Shown here: piece after piece, positions 37,482 through 49,495 of the stretch | How positions within the stretch are numbered: position 1 is the stretch's first letter | Layout: every line of letters begins with the position of its first letter | Source of the DNA: Trema orientale | Lineage: Eukaryota; Streptophyta; Magnoliopsida; Rosales; Cannabaceae | Length of the DNA: 64,000 nt | Direction of reading: 5' to 3' | NCBI GenBank assembly: GCA_002914845.1 | Contig: JXTC01000482.1 | Span: 1-64,000, forward strand | Notes under the pieces: generated by a model | Database searches by the model: none | What the model saw: only the letters and a program-made list of their open reading frames with translations | What the model was told of the DNA's origin: nothing | Translations under genes and position numbers: made by a program

Positions 37482-39794
37482 AGTTAAATGGTTTGATTGT
37501 AGACTGGAATTAGAATGATAATAATGAGAATAGAATAGACAAGAATAATTTTTTTTTGCTTGAAAAGGAAATAAAGAATTATATTAATTCAATTATTTGG
37601 TTAAAAGTTTCAATTCTCTATAGAATAAAACTGTATAAATAGTGTTTTGATAAGTACGTATCCTAATTGTTGAATTAAGGAAAATTATTACTAAAATATT
37701 TTCTGTTTTAAAAAAATATAAAAAGAAAAACATTTTGTTCTTAAAAATTCAAAAAAAAAAAAAACCTTTTATTTCATTTATCATATCATTCACTATTTCT
37801 AACCAGTCAAAGCTTCAAAGAATTAATATTATTCCCGTTTTACCCTCATTATATTAATTCTGATTTTTTTATTAAATAATATATATTTTTAAGAACGCAA
37901 TGAAAATCGAATTTTGGTCGTCAATTGCTGTTTGTTGAATTGTCTCTTCTCTTCTTCTTCTTTTCTTTTTATTTATTTATTTATGTATTTATTATTGTTT
38001 TTAATTTTTAAAATTGATTAATGTGCTAGGAATAGACTTATTTATTGTCTCTCTACTTTTTTTCTCCCCTTTTTCCTTCCAATACTTTCTCTCCTCATTT
38101 CTTTCATTCTCTCTCCTCCCTCTATTTTCTAACAAACTCTTTAACCCATCTCTCTGTTATCACATTCTCTATTTATTTCTAAAGACTGACTATATATTAA
38201 TTCAAGGGAAATTATCACTAAAATACCTTAATTTTCAAAAAATGTGAAAAAAATCATGTATTCTTAGAAATTCAAAAAAAAAAAAAAAACTTTCTATTTC
38301 ATTTATCATACAATTTACTACTTTTAACCGGTCAAAGTTTTATAGAATTAATATTATTCCCATTTTACCCTCATTATATTATAATATTATATTGTGGGAA
38401 ATAAAGAGAAAGAAGGCGAAAAGTCTAAAACCATATTCCTAAAGGAGAGAATACGTACAGTCTTCATAGTTTTCCATAGTTGTAATAGAGAAGCTCAAAA
38501 AATAGGTCGTTTGGTGTATAAAGGTACGTTGTCAAAATTTGTTTGTCACTTTCGTTTGTCTATTTCATCGTTCTCCACAAATCAAACATAGTTTTGCTGC
38601 ATATTACATTGAAATGATGTTGGTTTTGTTTTGGGTAAAGTTTTAGGGCTTTCTTTGGGAATAGGTAATATATTATGTTCTTTTAGTCATAGATCTTTTG
38701 GATAAAAATCGCTTCTGTGGTGACTTGTGTTTTGTAGAATATAGGATTTCGTGTATTATTCTAGATGGGTAATGATTTTATAAGTTGTGTTATGATTGTA
38801 TTTGGCGTCTACTTGAGTGGAATTTTCAAAGTATTTTTTTCTAGTCTTTGTATTTTAATTTTCTTGAACAGATTAAAGAATGTCTTATCACAAGATGAAG
38901 ATCTGGTATGAGGGATGTGTAGTGGATGTGTGGGAATTAGATCCTAACACGTCCAATTTTATAGACTTTACGGCTGACTTATGTGACTTTGACATCTCTA
39001 CCACCAATGTCTACTATAACTAAGCCAACATCATGAATAATTATAAACAATTATTTTGGTTTGGTCTAGTCTACAACATCATGAACAATTATTTGTCTTT
39101 TATGAATATTTTGGTGTTTATCTAGAATGGTTACTGGTAGTGCTTTTGCTTTTTGGAAAATTTTGGTGTTTATCTAGAATAGTCACTTGTAGTACTTTTG
39201 ATTTTTTGTATGGTTGTTATTGAATATTAGTCCCTTTTTTATGTTTTATATCCTGTTGCTATTTATGCAATGGTATAACTTTCGGAAAAAAATTGTTCGT
39301 ATTTTGATGAAAAATTATAAGTCTATTTCTAGCACATTAATCAATTTTAAAAATTAAAAACAATAAATAAATACATAAATAAATAAATAAAAAGAAAAGA
39401 AGAAGAAGAAGAGGGGAGACAATTCAACAAATAGCAATTGACGACCAAAATTCGATTTTCATTGCACTTAAAAAAATATATATTATTTAATAAAAAAATC
39501 AGAATTAATATAATGAGGGTAAACCGGGAATAATATTAATTCTTTAAAGTTTTGACTAGTCAAAGGTAGTGAATAATATGATAAATGAAATAGAATATGA
39601 TTTTTACGAGATACACTCTTTAATTTACATATACCATAAGTATCTCAGTGGGATATTATATGTACCTATCAGGATACCTATAGTATCTACAATATTCTCC
39701 TGAAAAAAAAATTATTTTTGTTGCTACTACTTTTTTTAAAAAAATTTTACTAAAAGTTTTTCTTTTTTTTTTTTTGTCTATGTTTAAAGTATTA
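37482..39794. repeat. large inverted repeat (arms ~275 bp) with a third partial copy
   Basis: The left arm at 37768-38040 is matched in reverse complement by 39318-39597 (both with CGAATTTTGGTCGTCAATTG, (TTTA)n and GATTAATGTGCTAG). A direct partial copy of the left region (AATTATYACTAAAATA onward, through GAATTAATATTATTCC) sits at about 38200-38392. The 1.28-kb centre has no recognisable gene. It resembles a fold-back or long-TIR DNA element, possibly Mutator-like, but the outer ends and target duplication are not clear. Confidence 0.65.
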
Positions 39795-39936
39795 GCAAAA
39801 ATGAAAAATATTTTTAAGAGGAATAGCCCACCACTTATACTACACTCCAGCTCTACACTCTTCGACCCTAAGGAATACCGAGCCATTGTTAGTAGTCTCT
39901 TGTACTTATCGCTCACATGACCAGATATAGCTTTTG
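39795..39936 (+). mobile_element. Ty1/copia pol fossil, left piece
   Basis: A broken stretch of copia polyprotein from the region between reverse transcriptase and RNase H (EYRAIVSSLLYLS followed by PDIAF). It is interrupted at 39936 by the solo LTR at 39937-41952. Old and non-functional. Confidence 0.75.
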
Positions 39937-41952
39937 TGTGAAAACCCATTTTTTAAAGGGGCAAAAAAGTCATTTGACCAAGAAAAAAAAATTATATATG
40001 TATATATGTTTCTCTCTCTTCTCTCTCTCGGATTTCCCTCGGCCGAAGCAAGGAGCAGCCGCCGCAGCTCGCCTCCAGCCACTGTTCGCCACCCCAGCCC
40101 GCCGGCGTCAACTCGCTAGGCCACCACGGACCTCCACTGGTCATCAGCAGCTGCCGCCGGTCACTGGTTCACCAGAAAAAAAAACCATTGAAGCCGTTTG
40201 AAGTTTTTTTCGGTTTTTTCATCACTGGCGAAGAATCCGGCCACCATTTGACCCCAAACTGGTCCCGTTGGATTCGTATCGTCGCAAGGATCATCAAGGT
40301 ATATATATCTCAACCTCATACTGTCCGGATCAAAAGATGTCATTTTTGGCTATTTTGAGTTTAAGCTTGATCTTTTTAATCCGGCTGTTGGATTGTATTT
40401 TTCACCTCATTTTTGGAATGTACTCGGAAAATGGATAAGTTTGATATATTTGTTTAGTGATCGGCACGAAAATCAAGTTCGGACGGTCGAGATTTTGTCC
40501 CGTTTTGCATGCCACCGGTCCGGTGTGAACTCGGATCCAAATTGGACAAGTTATATATCTAACCTAGCTATTTTGGATGCTAGGAATTCAGTGAAGAAGT
40601 CTGTTTGCGGAATTAAAGCTCCGGTGAGAAGTTGACTTTTCGCAAGAGAACGATCGAAGGTTCGGAATTAGTTCTCGACCCTCCGGGCAATCGTCAACGA
40701 TACCTCGAGGACTCAATAGCGTGGTATCGCTATCTCGGTGAGGTAGGGGTTCAGTTACCTTTGTTTTATACCGTTTTTGAGTTAAAACTTATTTTCTGCA
40801 ACATATGAGAACAAATGTGCTTTTAATTATTTGAATTATATGTGATGGAATCTAGTTGTATGATATATACTGTACTATTCTGGGAATTTGCTATGTTCAG
40901 GTTATTTTGGGTATATCAAAATAGGGCGATTATGCTGCCCATTTTTCTATAAAACCCTATTATGCATATTTTACTAAAAAACCAGAGTACAGTAGTTTTT
41001 ACACTTCAGTCCTGTATTGCACGTGTCATAGGATTACACATGAGCACCGTGTTAGCATCGTGGGTTTACAGTGTAGCGCTGCATGCCCCACCATCAGTGC
41101 AGAGTCCGTAAATCTGCGCAGGGTTTATTCTTCTGATTACCTCCCCATTTGGCAGGCATAGGCAATTTGGTTGCTCCTCCAGGTCTGGTAGGCGACACAC
41201 GGGTGTCTCTTCCAGGTATGGGCTTAGGTGTCAGGCAGGCTGTTAGGTACACTTAATGTCATCATCTTGGTTTTCCACAAATGAGAGGATGTGAACTCAT
41301 GGGTACGTGTTGATTTGTATCATGTGCATATGGATTGATGGTTTTGATTACACTGTTTTATATATATGGATTTCTGATTTGGATTATATACATATGTGTG
41401 AGTATGTTTGGATTTGAACTAACCATGCAGAAGTTTTCCATCACTGAACTATTTTTCTTCGAGGTAACCATTTTCCTACTGGGCATTGTATGCTCACCCC
41501 CTTCCTCCCTTCCTCAGGTGGTGTTCAGTGCGATCTTGGTGATCAAGAGGAGTAAGAGGCCATCTTGACTGTAGTTCATTTCTTGGTAATGCTAGAAGTC
41601 TACTGTTGTAGTGTTTGGACTATTTGGAGTTTTGTAGTAGCATTGAACCAAGATTACTACTTTCTATTTTGTCTGTGAACTTATGTATGCCATTCTGGGA
41701 TTTGACTTTTGTTGTAGATAATGATGATGCTTGGACTTATATTTGATTTTACATTTTTCAATTATTATTCGGTCTTTTTTTATGGTGTATGCGAACTGTA
41801 GGAGAGGATCACAGGATGAAATTCTAAATATTTTATTTTAATGGACTGTTTACAAAACTAAAACTTTTTAGATATTTTTCAAATAAATCAAGGAATTTCC
41901 CATCTTTGTGAAATTCTCCTTCTGCCACTGGCCCGGGTTTTGGGTTGTGACA
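39937..41952. mobile_element. solo LTR (2016 bp), inserted in a copia fossil
   Basis: Starts TGTGAAAACCCA and ends GGGTTGTGACA (TG...CA termini), with a perfect 5-bp target duplication TTTTG at 39932-39936 and 41953-41957. No internal region, so it is a solo LTR left by recombination. Likely Ty3/gypsy by size and termini, though the family is not proven. The perfect duplication and clean ends suggest it is much younger than the copia fossil it splits and than the related block at 30116-32861. Confidence 0.85.
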
Positions 41953-42330
41953 TTTTGTGGTCAATAAACTCTCCCAGTTTATACATTATTCCACCACTGA
42001 TCATTAGGCTTCTACTAAACATCTTTTGTGTTACATATATGGTACTATCGATCGATCATGAACTTCTTCTCCACCGCGATTCACCACTGTCAATACATGT
42101 ATTTTCGGATGCTGATTGTGTGGGCCACATGTATGACTTCACATCCACTAATACTTACATTGTATATCTTGGTCACAACCTGATCTCATGGAGTGCCAAG
42201 AAGCAACATTCAGTTATTTGTTCCTTTACCAAGGTTGAATATAGATCTACTGTTGCTACTTCTGCAAAGCTAAATTGTTTGTGCTCTCTCTTCACCAAAC
42301 TAGGTGTTCAAATACCACAGTCCCTATGAT
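41953..42330 (+). mobile_element. Ty1/copia RNase H fossil, right piece
   Basis: RNase H region of a copia element: IHVFSDADCVGHMYD, then STNTYIVYLGHNLISWSAKK, matching the family pattern GYSDADWAG..STSGY..LG.NLISWSSKKQ. Continues the fossil to the left of the solo LTR. No LTRs of its own were found, so it is an old truncated copy. Confidence 0.85.
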
Positions 42331-43610
42331 CTCTTGTGAAAATGTTAGCACTACTCATCTTTGCTCCAATCCGATTTTCCAATAGATCATGGAGACACTT
42401 GTAAATTATAAGTTTCTTTTTGTTACTATTGATGTACCATTTTCTTGACTAGGATTTTTTCCATTGGGTTTTGCCTAGTTAGGTTTTGATGAGGTATAGC
42501 TTGGTAGTCATTTTGTTTTAATATAAACGAGCTCCTCAAGGGAATATCATTAATCGAAGCAAAAGTTTCAAATAATAATGTAAGTATAAGGATTATAATT
42601 TCAAACTCCTCAAAGAAAGGAAACGAAAAATGGATCACAAATACCACTACAAACAAACGTGTGAGTTAACCTAATTCTTCAAGAGAAAGAGATAATAAAG
42701 ACCACCAGTAATCTATTGCCTTCAGTACTTGCTCTTGACTATATTCTTGCCAAGAGACTATATGAGGCCAGCATCAATTGAGATCCATACTCGTAGAAAA
42801 GAAAAGAAAACAAAAATCGGCCACTAAAAATATCTAAATCAGAGAAAAAATCTCAAATTTAAAATCTGGATCGGATTAAAATCCACACAAAAGGTGGCAG
42901 TACAAACTAGATTTAGACTTGGAAAGAAAAAGAAAAAGAAAATAGGAAGGATAAAAAAGAAGAGGGAGAGGAGAGGAGAGGAGGCCAGAGAAGAAGTGGT
43001 AAACTAGCAATGTAGAATTTATAAACTTGGTAGTCATTTTGTTATCGTTTCTAATTAGTTTTTTCTTTTTTTCTTTTTTTTTTTTTTGAACTAGTGTACC
43101 TCTTTTCTTTATTTAATAATTTTTTTCCTTGGAATTACTGAAGCGTTGGATGTGTTTTCTCTTTAATTAATGTTATTAGACTGTCACTTAAAAAGAATGT
43201 TATAGACTTAGTCTTTGAAAACGAAGATCTTAGAAAAAGACATTAAAGTCAATACGTTTTTAATTAATAAATTAGTACTGTTTATTGACAATTTAGTATC
43301 ATGGCCTACTCTCATTTTTAAGATGTCACAATTTCTTTTAAGCAAATTAGTTTAATGACATCTTTCTAAATGTCATAATATGGTTTAGTAACATTTTAAA
43401 AATGTTACTAAAACTTTTTTGACCTTTTAAATATTTTATATTTATTAAGTTAAATAATAAAGTGATATTTGAAAATATCACTAATACAATTTAATAATAT
43501 TTTGTAAATACCACTAATAGTAGCATTTTTAAATATCACATACTAAGACGTTTGTTGTTGTGACTCATCCAAGTCTTCTATTTGTTGTTGTGACCAAAGA
43601 CTTCATCCAA
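42331..43610. other. intergenic DNA with purine-rich and low-complexity stretches
   Basis: No gene recognised. Contains a GA-rich stretch (about 42917-43000) and AT-rich DNA with short inverted words (AGTAACATTTTAAAAATGTTACT near 43389) suggesting a small decayed MITE. Confidence 0.4.
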
Positions 43611-43736
43611 GTCTTCTCCACTTGGCATCATTGTGAAATTGTACGTATTGAAGTCTTCTCCACTTGACATCATTGTGAAATTGTACGTATTGACGTCTTC
43701 TCCACTTGGCATCATTGTGAAATTGTATGTATCCTC
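43611..43736. repeat. 42-bp tandem repeat, three copies
   Basis: Unit GTCTTCTCCACTTGGCATCA plus 22 bases, repeated three times with few differences; a partial unit (CATCCAAGTCTTCTATTTG) precedes it near 43566. Minisatellite; no coding meaning seen. Confidence 0.85.
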
Positions 43737-44071
43737 GTGATAAATTGACATGTGAACTAATAAGCATGCTGGAATGCTCAGTGCGTCGATATCGTATGGC
43801 CTGCTGACTTGGAAAAATCTTTCGTTTGATAAGTCCTCGGTTAATTTATTTCTTATCTTGACTCAATCTCTTCTCCTTTCCAATCTCCACCATGTGTTTC
43901 TAGGGAGACCTTTGGGGCATGTAACACCTTCTGTTGGGTCCTTAAACTACTATGTCTTTCTTTTTGCATTGAGATGTGTAAGATTTTAAAATCTGTCCTT
44001 TAATAAGAGATCTCTAAACGAATATATAGGGTCATTAAGTCTCTGTGGAACATTAAACAGAACTGATCATG

Positions 44072-44218
44072 TGACTCATAGAATTGATGTTCGTGAAATT
44101 GTGTGTAGAACCCGATAGACCACAACAAAACCATTATCTTTCCATGTTCTTTTTTTAATCATTACTGAAAGCCTAATATCGTAATAGCTTGTGATCGAAA
44201 AAATTGACAATTTATCTG
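44072..44218. repeat. direct repeat flanking an LTR-like block, left copy
   Basis: TGACTCATAGAATTGATGTT through GACAATTTATCTG; nearly the same sequence returns at 46024-46182. Confidence 0.85.
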
Positions 44219-46012
44219 CTGGTTTTAAAACAATTTTCACAAGAGAAGGTTGGTCTAAGAAGATTCAAAAAATTTCTCAAAATAATGGACTATATAAGTG
44301 TATAGTATTAAATTTATAAAAAACAGAAAATATATAAAGAGAAAAGATCGAATATCTCTTAAAGCCTATCAGCAGATCCTAACTTTTCTGTCTTTTAAAT
44401 CACGATATTCCAATTCAAGCTTTAAACACAATTGAAGCCTCAAGCACAATTGAATGAACGTGTGGGCGTTGCGTATAATTTCTTAAACTCACATTTTAGG
44501 CACAAGACTCTCCCTTTTTTCTCTCTAGCTCATGGAGGCTATGTAGAAAATAATACGTAGTAATATTCTACTAGGCCTTCACGTAGTAATATTCTACTAG
44601 GCCTTCACCATATATATATATATATTAAACTATTTAATAAATAAAATATTAATCAAATTAATATATATATAATATAAATAAAAGCTGTAACGTTTTTACT
44701 TATATATATAAACCTAAAAAAACCGTGACTTTCTTTTTTAAAAAGAAAACGTAATATTACTTATATATATATATCTAATTAATCTAATTATTTAATATAT
44801 TTGTATATATATATATAAACTAGTAGATAACTCCGAAGAGTGTTACACTTTTCAGTCAGTTTTCTAATTTCTATTTATCTAATTATCTGATAATTAGATA
44901 TTTTTAAATTTAAAATTTAAACAAATTAGGAAACTTATCTCCCCATAAATTTAAATTAATTAATTCATAAAAATTATTGATTATATATAGATAAACTATT
45001 TCTCTTGTACAGTAACAAAAATAATGAAATAACTAGTACAGTGTTTGTAAGAAGTGAAATTGGAGACCTATGGACTTGTAATTCAAGCTCCAATAAATTA
45101 TAACAATTAATTAAACTCTTTAACTAATTTGTCTAATTTATTAATTCCAGTATTACTCCACTAAAAATCTGAAATTGCACTCTTGGAATTATAAAATTAA
45201 TTTACTCAGAAAACAGCGAGCAATCCATTGATTTAATTATTACATGTAGTTCAATCCTCCATAAACAATTCACAATTAGAGCTAGGTCATGTTCTGTTTA
45301 TCTCTGCAATTACATTTTTATCCTTAGGTACCATTGATTTTCCAATGAATAATTAATTTATAAAACTATTATAAATTGAGTACTCAAACTATTCAAGTCC
45401 TTAATCAATACACAAGGGAATCATCTTTCTAGTTTCTTAATAGAAAGAATAAATTCCATATCTGTAAGCTACATTCTTGGCTACTTATCTCATCATGCTC
45501 CTAAGATACAAATATTTTAGTCTGTTTAGGAAACAAACCTTTAACAAGTATGTTAAAGAACATAATATTATAAATAGGAGTCTATAACTACTCAGGATTA
45601 AGATTGATTTATACATATGTTCATCTAGCGATATTATTTGAACTCTCAACAGTTAATAGAATATATATGAGATTCAAATAATGTCGAATAATATAAAGTA
45701 CTTCTATTGTGATATCAACCTATCAATAGCCTGAATAAGACTATTACATTCTCAATGTTAATGGACCGTATTAATAATATTTAATTAAAGATCTCATACT
45801 TTAATTAATTATTATGGATTATGTTTAATTTATTATCATAAACTTAATCCTTATGTATATAACACTTATATATTAAATTTATGATCATATAAATAAAGTA
45901 GGGATTTTCTGATATTTAAAAATATACAAATTATGTACAAATTCAAATAGAAAAATATCACTTTATTAATTCAGCAGATAAATATATATTATTTTAGGCA
46001 CAAAACCTAACA
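44219..46012 (-). mobile_element. LTR-like fossil, probably Ty1/copia, minus orientation
   Basis: Read on the minus strand it starts TGTTAGGTTTTGTGCC and runs about 1.8 kb to AAAACCA near 44219. The style (TGTTAGG start, very AT-rich, no coding) is that of long LTRs of plant copia elements. No gag or pol was found. It lies between 147-159-bp direct repeats (44072-44218, 46024-46182) rather than a simple 5-bp target duplication, so those repeats may themselves be part of the LTR, left by an unequal or tandem LTR arrangement. Includes a 26-bp tandem duplication at 44555-44606. Confidence 0.55.
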
Positions 46013-46023
46013 AACTCATCACT

Positions 46024-46182
46024 TGACTCATAGAATTGATGTTCGTGAAATTGTGTGTAGAACCCGATAGACCACAACAAGATCATTATTTTTCCATGCT
46101 TTTTTTTTTCTTCTTTTTTTAATCGCTACCGAAAGCCTAATATCGCAGTAGCTTGTGATCGAAAAAATTGACAATTTATCTG
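46024..46182. repeat. direct repeat flanking an LTR-like block, right copy
   Basis: Matches 44072-44218; 12 bases longer, mainly through a longer T-rich tract in the middle. Confidence 0.85.
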
Positions 46183-47031
46183 TCTCAAGGTTCTGGGACA
46201 TATATATAAACCAGTTAGCATTAAATTTGCGTTAAGTGTATATACACTAATATATATACTGGTAAACCAGAGCTGCGATTTTTATACTCGAGACCCATAA
46301 TTGGAGGAGACTTAATATAGAAATTAAAGCTAAGGAAGCCACGTTTGCCTTCATATATTATTAACTCTAAAGAGTAAAAATAAAGCAGATCCATTAACTG
46401 GAAAACGGGGAAGAAAAAAAAGTTATCACTTAAGTACAACTTTTTATACCATGAACATACTAATGATGTCATTCTTTTACTAAATTTTTTCTTTTCTTTT
46501 GGTCACAAATTGTATTTTGACTAAAGTAAAGGTTTTGATAGTGAACGCCCCAATAGAGCTATCTTATTCGGACACTATTCTTCAGTTTTAATATTCCAAT
46601 GGAGCCACTCAAGTGGTAGCATATTTTCCTACCTTTCCTAGTTAAATGAGAAAACTTGACTTTTATGGTCATTTTTCCAAAAAATTGAAAAATTCCCGAT
46701 TTTAAAATTATTCAAAAAAATTTCAGATTTTAATTAGAATAATATTGCTTTTAAAACTATCTAGAAAAATACTATTTTTTTATTAATTAATGAGATAATT
46801 GAGCCTTGAGGTAATCGGTCAAGTTACCTCGAGGCTTCATTGAAAAATACTAATTTTGAAAATAAAGTGATATTTTTTAGAAATTTAATAAACGTGTTTT
46901 TTTTTCTAAAAACTTTTAAAAAGTGATATATTTCAAAAGTTTTTCAAAACATTCGGCCAATTTGATTAGTTTTCAGTTTTTGTTGGTACTTTAGGCCTAG
47001 AATTTTGTAAGAAGCTTTCACATCAGATATG
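46183..47031. other. AT-rich DNA with a short hairpin
   Basis: No gene. AGCCTTGAGGTAA at 46802-46814 pairs with TTACCTCGAGGCT at 46824-46836 (one mismatch, 9-base loop). TATTTTTCTAAA-type words resemble those inside the following tandem blocks and the LTR-like block at 30 kb. Confidence 0.4.
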
Positions 47032-48126
47032 GGTTTTGGACATTTATACCCATTTTTCAAAAAATATTACCAAATTTACAACCTTTCAAAAATAATAAAA
47101 ATTCGTACGACCTTTTTATGATATTTTTCTAAGTACTTTGGAAGCTAGAAAACGCGGTGGCATTTTAGTAAATAAGTCATTTTTTTTTACAGGAAACTTT
47201 AAAGGTTTCTTGGAAACCAATTTGGTTTAATTTGATTTCCTATTAGCAGAATGTTCTGTAAGTAAGTAAATCATGGGAAACCACAAAGGTTTCCTAGAAA
47301 CCAGTTTAGTTTCCTTTAGCCGAAGTCTTATACGTAAGTAAATCACATGAAACCAAGAATATTTTTGGGAAACCATTGTAGTTTCCTTTTTGCAGAATGT
47401 CCTGTAGCTAAATAAATCACAGGAAACTACAAATGTTTCTTTTTAGCAGAATACCCTGTAGTTAAGTAAATCACAGAAAACCACGAAAATTTCCTAGAAA
47501 TCATTATGGTTTCTTTTTCAAATCACAGGAAACAATGAAAGTTTTCTGAAAGCTGTTATGATTTTCTTTTTGCAGAATGCCCTGTAGCAAGAATTGGGTG
47601 AAGCATTAAACAAAGACGCTGAAGAATATGATTAAATTCTTAAATTAAGGAATTATATTTTTAAAGTAAAAGCAATAGAAATATATATTGATTTTTGGAT
47701 TCTGTCAACTAGTTTCTAATTACCAAATTAGTTTCTAGTAATCAATAATTGAATTAACCAAATAGTTCTACTGTTTATGATAGAAACTAATTTAGTTTTC
47801 AGTTTTTATTAACTAAATAGTTATAGTATTTATGGTAGAAACCAATATGGTTGTTGGTTTTTAGTAACCAATTTAGTTTTTAGTTTTCAAAAATCAATTA
47901 GTTTATGATTTCTAATATTAAATTGGTAATTAATTTTAAAAGTGATCAGCAAGTAAACTAGTAGCAAAAAGAAACAAGAAAAAATGAAAATTCTAAGACG
48001 TTATTTGGTCTTTCTTAGTAAGAATTTGTTATTTTTCTAAAAAAAGGTAGTACAAAAATAAGTAAAAGTTTGGACATAGTATTCTTGGTATTATTTATCA
48101 AAAGGTAGTACTAGGTATCTTTTTCC
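47032..48126. repeat. large tandem block 1 with a 6-unit fold-back array
   Basis: A leader (GGTTTTGGACATTTATACC..), an array of six ~74-bp units at 47189-47586, and a 3' segment (AGCAAGAATTGGGTGAAGCA.. through GGTAGTACTAGGTATC). Each unit follows AAATCACAGGAAACC..GGTTTCC..GGAAACC..GGTTTCC..GCAGAATGCCCTGTAG, that is, alternating GGAAACC and GGTTTCC arms that can fold back. Some units are shortened to ~52-54 bp by loss of one arm pair. No coding meaning seen. Confidence 0.85.
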
Positions 48127-48210
48127 CTTCAGATATAGGTTAAGCCTCCAAAATGAGGGTCCTATTTGGGCTGGGTCAAATAGCCCAATATTCTAACACA
48201 AATTTTAATA

Positions 48211-49495
48211 GGTTTTGGACACTTATACCTATTTTTCAAAAAATAATACCAAATTTGCTACTTTTCAAAAATAATACAATTCTGTACGACCTTTTTATGG
48301 TATTTTTCTAAATACTTTGAAAGTTAGAAAACGCGGTGGTATTTTAGTAAATAGGTCATCTTTTTTTTTTACAGGAAACCACAAAGGTTTCCTGGAAACT
48401 AATTTGGTTTCCTATTAGCGGAATGTTCTGTGAGTAAGTAAATTACAGAAAACTGCAAAGGTTTTCTAGAAACCGGTTTGGTTTCCTTTAGCCGGAAGCC
48501 CTGTACGTAAGTAAATCACAAGAAAGCACAAAGGTTTCCTGGAAACCATTTTGGTTTCCTTTAGCCAAATACCTGTACGTAAGTAAATCACATGAAACCA
48601 TGAACACTTCCAGGAAATTATTGTGGTTTTCTTTTTGCAGAATGTCTTGTAGCTAAATAAATCACAAGAAACCATCATGGTTTCTGAATATCCTGTACAT
48701 AAGTAAATCACATGAAACCATGAGTATTTCCAGGAAACCATTGTAGTTTCTTTTTTGCAAAATATCCTGTAGCTAAATAAATCAAAGGAAACCATTGTGG
48801 TTTCTTTTTAGCAGATTGCCCTGTAGCTAAGTAAATCATAGGAAATCACAAAAATTTCTTAGAAACCATTGCGGTTTCTTTTTCAAATCACAGGAAACAA
48901 TGAAAGTTTCCTGAAAGCTATTGTGATTTCTTTTTTGAAGAATGCCTTGTAGCAAGAATTGGGTGAGGTATTGAACAAGGAAGCTGAAGAATATAATCAA
49001 GTTCTCAAATTAAGTAATTATATTTTTGAAGTAAAAGCAACAGAAATATATATTGGTTTTTGGATTCTGACAACTAGTTTCCAATAACCAAATTGGTTTC
49101 TAGTAATCAATAATTGAATTAACCAAATAGTTCTGCTGTTTATGATAGAAACTAATTTAGTTTTCATTTTTTATTAACTAAATAGTTATGATATTTATGG
49201 TGAAAACTAATATAGTTGTTGGTTTTTAGTAACCAATTTAGTTTCTAGTTTCTAAAAATCAATTAATTTATGATTTCTAATAATAAATTGGTAATTAGTT
49301 TTAAGAGTGATCAGATATAAGTAAACTAGTAGCAAAAAGAAATAAGAAAAAATAGAAATTCTAAGACGTTATTTGGTCTTTCTTAGCAAGAATTTGTTAT
49401 TTTTCTAAAAAAAAATAGTACAAAAATAAGTAAAAGTTTGGACATAGTATTTTTGGTATTATTTATCAAAAGGTAGTACTAGGTGTCTTTTTCCC
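48211..49495. repeat. large tandem block 2 with a 9-unit fold-back array
   Basis: Same leader and 3' segment as block 1, with an array of nine ~46-74-bp units at 48371-48950. The block is about 190 bp longer than block 1, almost exactly the difference in array length. The open frame on the minus strand at 48466-48795 is a translation of the array, giving repeated WFHVIYL-like words, and is not a gene. An 84-bp spacer (48127-48210) separates the blocks. The class is not recognised: it may be part of a non-autonomous LTR element. Confidence 0.85.

Noticed and set aside
43774-43989. 71-aa frame MLSASISYGLLTW
   Set aside because: No recognisable domain and no exon signals; left as intergenic.
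48466-48795. 109-aa frame with repeated peptide words
   Set aside because: Simply the translation of the ~74-bp DNA array; no start context, no domain.
47189-48950. CRISPR-like look of repeats and spacers
   Set aside because: Plant nuclear DNA, units vary in length and sequence, the repeated part includes the 'spacers', and no cas genes are present.
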